NCBI GenBank assembly: GCA_947625445.1 | Contig: CANQOM010000048.1 | Span: 1 to 10,010 of the forward strand | Length of the DNA stretch: 10,010 nucleotides | From: Candidatus Gastranaerophilales bacterium | GTDB lineage: Bacteria; Cyanobacteriota; Vampirovibrionia; Gastranaerophilales; Gastranaerophilaceae | Direction of reading: 5' to 3' | Shown: piece by piece, positions 1 to 5,829 of the stretch | Numbering within the stretch: position 1 is the stretch's first letter | How the letters are laid out: the number at the start of each line of letters is the position of its first letter | Notes under the pieces: model-generated | What the model was told of the DNA's origin: nothing | What the model saw: only the letters and a program-made list of their open reading frames with translations | Database searches by the model: none | Made by a program: the position numbers and the translations under genes

Positions 1-695
1 TGTTTGTCAAAAAATTTATTACTTTCTCTGTATAGATTTTCTTTTATATATTCATTAGCTTCTTTTGCAATTTTTTGTGCTTCTTTTGAGCCATCATCTT
101 TATTGTTTATATATTCAATAACTTTGTCAAATGACAAATTTTTTTTCTTTGCATAATCGCTTATAATTTGACTTGTTTTTTCATATATTCCTTTAAGTGA
201 ATCAGTTTTTGAATCAAGTTCATTAAATTTTCTTGGGATTCTGAATAAAGGTTTATTGTATAACTTTATTGAACTATCTTTAAGAGCTGGTATTGATTTT
301 AATTTTTTTAATACCCAACTGGCAAAATATAATGGCAGGTTTATAAACGGGAAAAGAATATTTTCTGCTAATGATTGTCCTATTTTTTTCTCTTTTATAG
401 ATGTTATACCTTTTTCTAAAGAGAATCTGGAACTTTTCTTTAAAAGTTCTGAGCCGGTAGTTAATTTGGCAACTTTTTTACCCAATCTTTCAGCGATATT
501 TCCGTAGTTTTTAGAAAAAATATCTATGATTTTTCTGTCAGACTGGGTTATTAAAGTTGTTGCTTCTTTTGCTAAAACATTTTCAACTCCTTTGAAACTT
601 ACATTTTTAGTTTGAAGTTTAGAAGTTTTTGGTAATATTTTTCCCTGAATTTTTTTATTATGTATATAATTATTATTCGGTTTGATGGAGTTCAT
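1..695 (-). CDS. Hypothetical protein, 3' end outside window
   Basis: An open minus-strand frame runs from ATG at 693-695 to the left edge without a stop (231 codons visible), so the C-terminus is missing. An AAGGGA ribosome site lies 5 bases before the ATG. The protein is lysine-rich with no signal peptide. A short NVSFKG segment lies at residues 31-36, a hydrophobic stretch at about 112-129 (ILFPFINLPLYFASWVL) could be one membrane or buried helix, and the rest (about 155-231) is charged and helix-prone. I do not recognise a family. It lies 95 bp downstream of the metallophosphoesterase in the same direction and has a possible promoter of its own, so co-transcription is uncertain. The frame is convincing because codon use, start and ribosome site agree and plus-strand frames here are short and unsupported. 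The function is unknown. Confidence 0.8.
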   Translation of the reverse strand, partial: MNSIKPNNNYIHNKKIQGKILPKTSKLQTKNVSFKGVENVLAKEATTLITQSDRKIIDIFSKNYGNIAERLGKKVAKLTTGSELLKKSSRFSLEKGITSIKEKKIGQSLAENILFPFINLPLYFASWVLKKLKSIPALKDSSIKLYNKPLFRIPRKFNELDSKTDSLKGIYEKTSQIISDYAKKKNLSFDKVIEYINNKDDGSKEAQKIAKEANEYIKENLYRESNKFFDK

Positions 696-715
696 CTTAA
701 TCCCTTAAATTTTTG

Positions 716-745
716 GATATATCCTTTTGTACTAAAATCAATCAA
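716..745 (-). promoter_or_regulatory. Weak candidate promoter for the truncated gene
   Basis: On the minus strand, TTGATT (740-745) is followed after 18 bases by TATATC (716-721), about 20 bases before the ATG at 695. Both boxes match the sigma-70 consensus at only 4 of 6 positions in AT-rich DNA, so this is weak support. Confidence 0.25.
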
Positions 746-769
746 GTTTTTTTTTGTTATTATTTGTAG

Positions 770-784
770 AAAATGTAACATTTT
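770..784. promoter_or_regulatory. 15-bp perfect palindrome AAAATGT-A-ACATTTT
   Basis: The arms are 7 bases each with a single central base. It lies just past the metallophosphoesterase stop and 25 bp upstream of the candidate promoter of the next gene. In minus-strand RNA it would also fold as a 6-bp A/U hairpin ending in UUUU, so it could be a weak terminator or a protein-binding site. Confidence 0.35.
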
Positions 785-790
785 GTATTC

Positions 791-1543
791 TTATTCCGGA
801 TATCTGGAAGTTGCTTTTAAAAGCATTTTGGCTAATTTATCTGCCCCTTCAAACCCTCTATTTTTTAATATCTCTGAGGCCCTATTTACATCATATTTTA
901 CAAATTTATGTTTAATTTGATATGTTGAATCCTTTTCATTAATATCCATAATTGCATAGCAAGAATCAGGGTTTTCACTGAACGGACGCCCTACACTGCC
1001 TACATTTACTACTGTTTGTTCAGTGTTTGTCTGATATCCGCAAGGCATATGAGTATGTCCGCAAAATATTATGTCTGCGTCGGTATCTTTTATCATTTCT
1101 TCTACTTCTTCAAGTTTCATGTTCGGATATATATTCTCATTATTTTTTCTCGGAGAACCATGAACTAACAGTATTTTTATTCCGAATAATTCTATTTCTT
1201 CTTTTTCTTTCAAATTTTTAAGAAAGGTTTTATTCTCTTCTGATAATAATTGACTATCAGCATAATATGCACTTGCCATAACGGCATTAGTTTTAAGTAT
1301 TTCATTTTGAGTCTTAAAAGAAAATACAGACAACATTTTGTCTGTATTCCCCTGAATTATATGAAAGTTATTCAAACTTGAAAGCTCTTGTATTTTTATT
1401 AAGGTTTCTATAGGTTCGGGACCTGCCATTACAACGTCGCCTAAACAAAATATTTTTTCACAACCTTCAGATTTAATATCTTTTAAAACACAATTTAGTG
1501 CATCCAAATTTCCGTGTATATCTGAAATAATCCCAATTTTCAT
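791..1543 (-). CDS. YfcE/MJ0936-type metallophosphoesterase
   Basis: A 250-residue calcineurin-like phosphoesterase. The two-metal site motifs are present in order: DIHGN (D8, H10), GDVVMAGPEP (D36), GNTD in place of the usual GNHD (N66), a histidine in LVHGSPR (H128) and GHTHMP (H163, H165), followed by the VNVGSVGRP strand typical of the YfcE branch. Such enzymes hydrolyse phosphodiesters or phosphomonoesters using Mn or Ni/Zn. The natural substrate cannot be read from sequence. No signal peptide is present, so it is probably cytosolic. The start ATG follows AGGG by 8 bases. It is divergent from ispG across 54 bp. The last 40 residues (about 210-250) form a charged tail beyond the core fold. 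The family assignment is firm and the role is open. Confidence 0.9.
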   Translation of the reverse strand: MKIGIISDIHGNLDALNCVLKDIKSEGCEKIFCLGDVVMAGPEPIETLIKIQELSSLNNFHIIQGNTDKMLSVFSFKTQNEILKTNAVMASAYYADSQLLSEENKTFLKNLKEKEEIELFGIKILLVHGSPRKNNENIYPNMKLEEVEEMIKDTDADIIFCGHTHMPCGYQTNTEQTVVNVGSVGRPFSENPDSCYAIMDINEKDSTYQIKHKFVKYDVNRASEILKNRGFEGADKLAKMLLKATSRYPE

Positions 1544-1597
1544 TTTAAAAACCCTAATTTTTCATGCTAATATTATTCTAACAGGAACAATAAAGTC
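1544..1597. promoter_or_regulatory. Divergent intergenic region, metallophosphoesterase / ispG
   Basis: These 54 bp must contain the 5' ends of both transcripts. On the plus strand an extended -10-like element TG-C-TAATAT lies at 1565-1573 without a convincing -35. On the minus strand TAGAAT (5 of 6 to TATAAT) overlaps the same stretch. The two promoters would therefore be nearly face to face and could interfere. The boxes are inferred only. Confidence 0.3.
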
Positions 1598-2653
1598 ATG
1601 ATACAAAGAAGAAAATCAAAACAAATTCAAATAGGTAATGTAAAAATCGGAGGAGAAGCTCCGATAGTTGTTCAATCAATGACCAATACTGATACAAGAG
1701 ATGTGAAATCCACATTAACACAAATTAACAATATGGCTGAATATGGTTGTGAATTAATAAGGCTTGCTATATTAAATCCTGAAGCGGCTGATGCCATAAA
1801 AGATATTAAAAAATTATCGCCTGTTCCTTTAATAGCAGATATACATTTTGACTACAGATTGGCGATAAAATGTATAGAAAACGGAATAGATGCACTTAGA
1901 ATAAACCCCGGTAATATAGGGAAAGAAGAAAATATAAAAAAAGTTGTTTCTCTTGCTAAAACCAACAATATACCTATTAGAATAGGTATAAACGGCGGTT
2001 CGTTGGAAAAAGATATTGAAAAAGAAGAAATTCCTCTTTATGAAAAAATGGTAAAAAGTGCACTGAGACATATTCAGATTTTAGAAGATAATAATTTTGA
2101 TAATATAAAAGTTTCTTTAAAATCATCTGATGTATATACTACAATTCAGGCATACAGATTAATTGCTCAAAAAGTAGAATACCCTTTGCATTTGGGTGTA
2201 ACCGAAGCAGGAACATACACAGGTGGAATAATAAAATCTGCGGTTGGGTTAGGAACATTACTTGCAGAAGGAATAGGCGATACAATAAGAGTTTCACTTA
2301 CTGATTCTCCTATAGAAGAAGTTAAAGCCGGATATCTGATATTAAAATCATTAGGATTAAGACAAAGAGGAATTAATTTTATCTCTTGTCCAACTTGCGG
2401 AAGAACACAAATAGATTTAATAAAATTGGCAAAGGAAGTTGAAAAAAGATTAGAAAATTTTGACAAACCATTGACAATAGCAGTAATGGGATGTGCGGTT
2501 AACGGCCCCGGAGAAGCTAAACATGCCGATTATGGCATTGCAGGTGGTATTAAAGAAGGCTATATTTTCAAAAAAGGTGAAATTATTAAACGTTTGCCTG
2601 AAGAAAAATTATTGGATGAGTTTGTAAATCTCATACAAATGGAGAATGTATAA
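1598..2653 (+). CDS. ispG: 4-hydroxy-3-methylbut-2-enyl diphosphate synthase (flavodoxin/ferredoxin)
   Basis: IspG (GcpE) converts methylerythritol cyclodiphosphate to HMBPP, the penultimate step of the MEP isoprenoid pathway, in the cytosol using a 4Fe-4S cluster. The 351 residues fit the short bacterial form. The TIM-barrel part shows PIVVQSMTNTDT (22-33), ADIHFDYRLA (80-89), RINPGNIG (101-108) and the HLGVTEAGT block (198-206). The C-terminal iron-sulfur domain has SCPTCGRTQ (C264, C267) and MGCAVNGPGE (C299, E306), which supply the three cysteines and glutamate that hold the cluster. The start gives the usual IspG beginning (RRKS.QIQIGNVKIGG), though the nearest ribosome site, AGGA, is 11 bases away. 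No other MEP gene is in the window, so it stands apart from its pathway. Identification is secure. Confidence 0.98.
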   Translation: MIQRRKSKQIQIGNVKIGGEAPIVVQSMTNTDTRDVKSTLTQINNMAEYGCELIRLAILNPEAADAIKDIKKLSPVPLIADIHFDYRLAIKCIENGIDALRINPGNIGKEENIKKVVSLAKTNNIPIRIGINGGSLEKDIEKEEIPLYEKMVKSALRHIQILEDNNFDNIKVSLKSSDVYTTIQAYRLIAQKVEYPLHLGVTEAGTYTGGIIKSAVGLGTLLAEGIGDTIRVSLTDSPIEEVKAGYLILKSLGLRQRGINFISCPTCGRTQIDLIKLAKEVEKRLENFDKPLTIAVMGCAVNGPGEAKHADYGIAGGIKEGYIFKKGEIIKRLPEEKLLDEFVNLIQMENV

Positions 2654-2707
2654 ATGTTGCATTCCAAAAAAAAATAAGCTATCATAATAATAAAGGGGAT
2701 TCAGAAT

Positions 2708-3022
2708 ATGAAAAAGTTATCTATGATATTATCACTATTTTTATTAACTTCTTTAAGCGCAAATGCATATGTTGACAGTCAATATACTTCAAGTGAAAAG
2801 TTTTTGGTTAATGTTGGTTATTCTGCAGAAGCTGCAAAAGTTATTGGTATAACAGGACAAAATCCATATAGAGATATGCATAAAGACAATGTTACTGCAG
2901 GTTATGTATTCAAACATCTTTATAAATATTTAAATCCGATTGCATATGGTGATTATGATTTCTACAATCATAGTATTGATTTTAATAGTTCAAGCTGGAA
3001 TGATTGGAAAAGAGATTATTAA
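2708..3022 (+). CDS. Small secreted protein of unknown function
   Basis: A 104-residue protein with a clear Sec signal peptide: MKK, a hydrophobic core (LSMILSLFLLTSL) and a likely cut after SANA (residue 20), leaving about 84 residues. The mature part has no cysteine, is rich in Tyr, Asn and Asp, and ends in an aromatic tail with two Trp (SSWNDWKRDY). No known motif is recognised. AAGGGG stands 10 bases before the ATG. It lies 54 bp after ispG, with only weak promoter-like boxes (TTGCAT, 17 bases, TATCAT at 2657-2685), so it may be partly cotranscribed with ispG. A hairpin follows it and the next gene also encodes an exported protein, so the two may work together. The coding call is good. 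The function is unknown. Confidence 0.8.
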   Translation: MKKLSMILSLFLLTSLSANAYVDSQYTSSEKFLVNVGYSAEAAKVIGITGQNPYRDMHKDNVTAGYVFKHLYKYLNPIAYGDYDFYNHSIDFNSSSWNDWKRDY

Positions 3023-3033
3023 ATACAGATTTA

Positions 3034-3083
3034 AAAATAAGGGGGATGGATGCGTTATTATTAAGCAAGCTCCCCCTATTTTT
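3034..3083 (+). terminator. GC hairpin between the small secreted gene and the TPR gene (leaky terminator or RNA processing element)
   Basis: GGGGGA (3041-3046) pairs with TCCCCC (3071-3076). Flanking A/T pairs extend the stem with one bulged A, and an inner TGC/GCA pair closes part of the loop. The 3' side runs into TATTTTT, as in a Rho-independent terminator. The ATG of the TPR gene is only 12 bases beyond it, with no room for another promoter, so the TPR gene must rely on read-through or on a promoter inside this hairpin. Confidence 0.6.
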
Positions 3084-3094
3084 ATGGGAATTTT

Positions 3095-3772
3095 ATGAAA
3101 AGATTATCTTTATTAATTTGTTTAATTATATGTGAACTTTTTCAAATATCGCCTGTTTTTGCGGATTCTTTATCTGATGCTGAAAATTTAATAAGTAAAG
3201 CAAAAGTCGCTTCGAGTGTTGATGAAAGAAATGAATATATTTTACAATCAAGAAACTTATTAAAAGAATATTTAGATTCTAATCCATACGATATTGAAGC
3301 ACTTTTACAACTTTCTAAAACATATCAAATAACAAAAGATAGGAATAAAGCTAAACTGTATGTACTTAAAGCATATAATTTTAACCCTTCCAAACCTGAA
3401 TTACAAAAAGAAATGGGAGATTTTTATTATAATTTTCAAGAATATTCAATCGCTCTTGAATATTATAAATTAGCACTTTCTTCAGGTTTATTAACTGATT
3501 TTGATACAAATCTTAAAACTGCAAAATGTTATGAAAAACTGGGTGATAGTGGCAATGCAAAATTGTATTATCAAATAGGAAATCACGTAGATTCTTCTTC
3601 CAGAGAAATATTAAATAAACTTAATGAATATGAATCAATAGAACATGAAGAGATAATGAAATATACTCCTACTCCTGAATATGTTTATTTATTTAAAGAT
3701 AAACCAGTTAGTGATGAAGAAAAAAATGATTCTGACGCAGAAGTTTTAATTGAGGAAATAAATAATTTGTAA
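3095..3772 (+). CDS. Exported tetratricopeptide-repeat protein
   Basis: A 225-residue protein with a Sec signal peptide (hydrophobic stretch about 4-21, probable cut after VFA at residue 23). The mature part is helical and has about three TPR units at residues 66-99, 101-134 and 136-169, seen in the spaced pattern of Leu/Tyr/Gly/Ala with Asn-Pro turns (SNPYDIEALLQLSKTYQ, NPSKPELQKEMGDFYYN, LKTAKCYEKLGDSGNAKLYY). An acidic tail follows. TPRs are protein-binding scaffolds, so this is likely a periplasmic or envelope-associated assembly or adaptor protein. The partner is unknown. A short GGGA site sits just before the ATG, close behind the preceding hairpin, which suggests translation in a polycistronic message with the small secreted protein. 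A strong terminator overlaps the stop codon. Confidence 0.85.
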   Translation: MKRLSLLICLIICELFQISPVFADSLSDAENLISKAKVASSVDERNEYILQSRNLLKEYLDSNPYDIEALLQLSKTYQITKDRNKAKLYVLKAYNFNPSKPELQKEMGDFYYNFQEYSIALEYYKLALSSGLLTDFDTNLKTAKCYEKLGDSGNAKLYYQIGNHVDSSSREILNKLNEYESIEHEEIMKYTPTPEYVYLFKDKPVSDEEKNDSDAEVLIEEINNL

Positions 3773-3803
3773 AAAAGAACCGCTATAGTTTGCGGTTCTT
3801 TTT
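3772..3803. terminator. Bidirectional Rho-independent terminator
   Basis: A perfect 12-bp stem, AAAAAGAACCGC with GCGGTTCTTTTT, encloses an 8-base loop. The A and T runs give a U tract on both strands. It lies between the convergent stops of the TPR gene (3772) and fprA (3805), so it serves both. Confidence 0.93.
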
Positions 3804-3804
3804 G

Positions 3805-4989
3805 TTATATGAGTTCTAATTCTTTATGTTTTTTGTAAATTTCTTCAGCCATTTTATCAATTTTTAAGTAATCATCCGGTTTAGCTTTACCTTTAACCAG
3901 AATAGGTTCAATAATATCAAGTTTTAATGGTTGAAGCATTTCTGCCATTTTGCCGAAGAGATTACCTCCCCATCCGTAAGAACCTATAAATGAAGCAATT
4001 TTTACTTTGGGTCTTAAAATACTTGCTAAATATACGGTATTAAATGCGGCGGGATGAGGTCCTGCAAGTACCATTGAAGTACCTAAAACTATAGTGGTTG
4101 CATCAACAAGGGCTATAGCCAAATCACCTAAATTCCCGTCTACCATATCATATTTTATATTTGATATGCCTTTTTCTTCAAGTTTTTTACCAAGATAATC
4201 AATCATTTCTTCTGTAGAGTGATACATTGAAACATAAGGTAATAATACCAAGTTTTTACCTTTTTCTGCTGCCCAGTCTTCATATAAATCTAAAATATAA
4301 TTTGGATTTTTATGAATAGGTCCGTGGCTTGGTAATATCATTTCTACATTGAGGTCTCTTACTTGTTTTACATATTTTCTGCATACATTACTAAAAGGCA
4401 TCATAATTTCGGCGAAATATTTTTTAGCACTCTTTTCAAGTTCCTTTGAAGGAACTGCAAAAACGTCGTCAAAAATGTAATGAGCGCCCAAAAAGTCGCA
4501 GGTAAATATTATGTTATCTTCTTTTATGTATGTAAACATTGTATCAGGCCAATGAACTCCAGGTGAAATCATAAACTTTAATGTTTTATTTCCAAGTGAA
4601 ATTTCATCTCCGTTTTTTATTGTGATTATTTTTTCATCAGGAATTAATAACATTTCTTTAAGATTGTTTGCACAAACTTGATTTGTAACAACTTTGGCAT
4701 CTGGAAATTTTTCAAGTATTGCAGGAATACTTCCCGAATGGTCTTGTTCTCCGTGATTTGCAATTACATAATCAATTTTGTTGATGTTGTTTTCATCAAA
4801 AGATTTAATGTATTCTTGTGTGAATTTCGGATACATAGTATCAATTAATGCAATTTTATCACTTCCTTTTACAAGATAAGAGTTATAACTCGTGCCGTTA
4901 TCAAGCGGTATTAATTCATCAAAAATCAATCTGTCGCAATCATTAATACCGGCATATAAAATGTCGTCTTTTATTTTTTTGTAAATCAT
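3805..4989 (-). CDS. fprA: Flavodiiron protein (A-type flavoprotein, O2/NO reductase)
   Basis: A soluble enzyme that reduces O2 to water and/or NO to N2O, used by anaerobes to survive oxygen. The 394 residues match the two-domain core form. The N-terminal metallo-beta-lactamase-like domain (about 1-245) carries a complete diiron set: HGEQDH (H79, E81, D83, H84), HWPDTM (H146), D165 in TCDFLGAH and H222 in PSHGP. The C-terminal flavodoxin domain (about 246-394) shows FMN loops at YVSMYHSTEEM (252-262) and GSYGWGG (336-342). There is no fused rubredoxin or flavin reductase, so electrons must come from a separate carrier. The rubredoxin gene ends 20 bp upstream in the same direction and is the obvious donor. 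GGAG stands 8 bases before the ATG. O2 versus NO preference cannot be judged by eye. Confidence 0.97.
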   Translation of the reverse strand: MIYKKIKDDILYAGINDCDRLIFDELIPLDNGTSYNSYLVKGSDKIALIDTMYPKFTQEYIKSFDENNINKIDYVIANHGEQDHSGSIPAILEKFPDAKVVTNQVCANNLKEMLLIPDEKIITIKNGDEISLGNKTLKFMISPGVHWPDTMFTYIKEDNIIFTCDFLGAHYIFDDVFAVPSKELEKSAKKYFAEIMMPFSNVCRKYVKQVRDLNVEMILPSHGPIHKNPNYILDLYEDWAAEKGKNLVLLPYVSMYHSTEEMIDYLGKKLEEKGISNIKYDMVDGNLGDLAIALVDATTIVLGTSMVLAGPHPAAFNTVYLASILRPKVKIASFIGSYGWGGNLFGKMAEMLQPLKLDIIEPILVKGKAKPDDYLKIDKMAEEIYKKHKELELI

Positions 4990-5009
4990 CTCAAACTCTC
5001 CAATGTAAC

Positions 5010-5150
5010 CTATTGTTGAATTTCAAACATATCTTTACCTACGCCGCATAATGGACATACATAATCATCAGGTAAATCCTCAAATGCAACATTATTATTT
5101 TCTTGAGGTTCATATACGTAGTGGCATACAGTACAAATATAGTTTTCCAT
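5010..5150 (-). CDS. Rubredoxin, short-loop form
   Basis: A 46-residue one-iron electron carrier. The Fe(Cys)4 site is C6-x2-C9 and C32-x2-C35, with the family signature FEDLPDDYVCPLCGVGKDMFE-like block over residues 23-43. Common rubredoxins are 52-54 residues. Here the loop between the two cysteine pairs is about seven residues shorter, as in the known 45-residue Desulfovibrio desulfuricans protein. The residue after C9 is His rather than the usual Gly. A GGAGA ribosome site lies 7 bases before the ATG. The gene is between perR (74 bp upstream) and fprA (20 bp downstream), which fits electron delivery to the flavodiiron protein. A weak promoter (TTGCTA, 17 bases, TATTCT) may lie in the perR gap. 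Identification is firm despite the small size. Confidence 0.95.
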   Translation of the reverse strand: MENYICTVCHYVYEPQENNNVAFEDLPDDYVCPLCGVGKDMFEIQQ

Positions 5151-5212
5151 AAAAAATCTCCTTTTTATCTCACTTTTTTAGAATAACATCTTAAAAACTT
5201 CATAGCAATAAC

Positions 5213-5237
5213 TCAAAAAGATAGTTACTCTTTTTGA
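5213..5237 (-). terminator. Weak A/T hairpin at the end of perR
   Basis: TCAAAAAG and CTTTTTGA form an 8-bp stem with a 9-base loop that overlaps the perR stop codon. With almost no G/C it is probably an attenuating or processing hairpin, allowing read-through into the rubredoxin and fprA genes. Confidence 0.3.
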
Positions 5238-5608
5238 CAATTTTTGCAAATCCCGTTAAGTACAATATCATAATCAGTAACCAGAAATCCGGTTGAATCA
5301 AAGATTTTTTTAACAATATCCGGAGCAATATCAGCTTCAATATCAAAAATTTGTTTGCATTTATTACACATAAAATGATAATGGTCAAAGGTATTATGGT
5401 CAAAGTGTTCTGCATTTTCAAGAGCACTTATACGCTTAATTTTTCCTGCATTTGAAAGCTTGTTCAAATTTCTGTATATTGTTGCCATCCCTATTTTTGA
5501 GTCTGGATGTTCTTTTTTTATTATTTCATATAATTTATCAGCCGTAGGATGTATCGCATGTTTAGTTAATGTATCTATAATTATTTCGTTTTGTCTTGAA
5601 TAATTCAT
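5225..5608 (-). CDS. perR: Fur-family regulator, PerR type (peroxide sensor)
   Basis: A DNA-binding repressor that senses peroxide by iron-catalysed histidine oxidation. The 127 residues show HPTADKLYEII and the recognition helix ATIYRNLNKL (42-51). The structural zinc site is C81/C84 and C121/C124. The regulatory metal ligands match Bacillus subtilis PerR by spacing: H20, D70, H76, H78 and D89 for H37, D85, H91, H93 and D104. Asp at the last position favours PerR over Fur or Zur. The N-terminus is about 17 residues shorter than in B. subtilis, lacking the first helix. This start is real because a TAA codon lies in frame immediately before the ATG. It heads the group perR, rubredoxin, fprA and has a strong promoter and a Fur-box-like site in its leader, which suggests autoregulation. 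Confidence 0.9.
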   Translation of the reverse strand: MNYSRQNEIIIDTLTKHAIHPTADKLYEIIKKEHPDSKIGMATIYRNLNKLSNAGKIKRISALENAEHFDHNTFDHYHFMCNKCKQIFDIEADIAPDIVKKIFDSTGFLVTDYDIVLNGICKNCQKE

Positions 5609-5613
5609 TTAAT

Positions 5614-5628
5614 TGATACCTATTATCA
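5614..5628 (-). promoter_or_regulatory. Fur-box-like operator in the perR leader
   Basis: The minus strand reads TGATAATAGGTATCA. Against the 7-1-7 Fur-family box TGATAAT-N-ATTATCA it matches 12 of 14 defined positions; against the PerR box TTATAAT-N-ATTATAA it matches 10 of 14. It lies between the perR promoter and its ATG and covers the AGG that would serve as ribosome site. Binding here would block early transcription. Confidence 0.55.
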
Positions 5629-5642
5629 CTTTTTACTTTTAT

Positions 5643-5670
5643 ATTATACAAAATTATTAACATTTGTAAA
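5643..5670 (-). promoter_or_regulatory. Sigma-70 promoter of perR
   Basis: On the minus strand TTTACA (5665-5670) is followed after 16 bases by a perfect TATAAT (5643-5648). Initiation would fall near 5636, about 28 bases before the ATG and just upstream of the Fur-box-like palindrome. It probably drives perR, rubredoxin and fprA together. Confidence 0.75.
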
Positions 5671-5770
5671 ATAATTATAAAATTATATTATTTTTTTTAA
5701 AAATTAATACTTTACATGTTTAGAGGATATTTTACCTATTAAGAGAAATATTAAAGATTGTTACAAAAAT

Positions 5771-5798
5771 TAAAGTTCCTAAAAACTTATGCCGATAA
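5771..5798 (+). promoter_or_regulatory. Sigma-28 (FliA/SigD)-type promoter
   Basis: TAAAGTTC (5771-5778) and GCCGATAA (5791-5798) match the flagellar sigma consensus TAAA ... GCCGATAA. The -10 octamer is perfect, and the gap from TAAA is 16 bases (15 is typical in enterobacteria, 14-16 in Bacillus). Initiation would fall near 5805, giving a leader of about 25 bases with an AAGG ribosome site. I see no comparable sigma-70 promoter for this gene. This places the downstream gene in a motility or late-flagellar regulon by inference. Confidence 0.75.
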
Positions 5799-5817
5799 TA
5801 AAAATAAGTGTTAGGAA
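5776..5817. repeat. Inverted repeat bracketing the sigma-28 -10 box
   Basis: TTCCTAA (5776-5782) plus ACTTAT (5785-5790) is mirrored by ATAAGT (5804-5809) plus TTAGGAA (5811-5817): 13 paired positions with a small internal mismatch and a 13-base centre that holds GCCGATAA. If transcription starts near 5805, the left arm is not in the RNA, so this would act as a DNA site (operator or cruciform). Confidence 0.55.
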
Positions 5818-5829
5818 AAAGGAAAAGAA

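Noticed and set aside
256..920. Plus-strand open frames of about 80 residues at 256-507 and 660-920
   Set aside because: They lie opposite real minus-strand genes, are rich in Phe/Ile as antisense of Lys/Glu codons, and lack ribosome sites.
5117..5135. CxxCH in the small protein as a haem c site
   Set aside because: The protein has no signal peptide, a second CPLCG pair at rubredoxin spacing and the rubredoxin core sequence. The His is a substitution for Gly.
5677..5700. PerR box in the AT-rich perR upstream region (TATAA..TTATA)
   Set aside because: The half-site spacing is wrong for the 7-1-7 box, and such A/T palindromes are expected by chance in this composition.
5776..5817. Inverted repeat as a transcription terminator or RNA leader hairpin
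   Set aside because: It has no T tract, and the promoter -10 box lies in its centre, so the left arm should not be transcribed.
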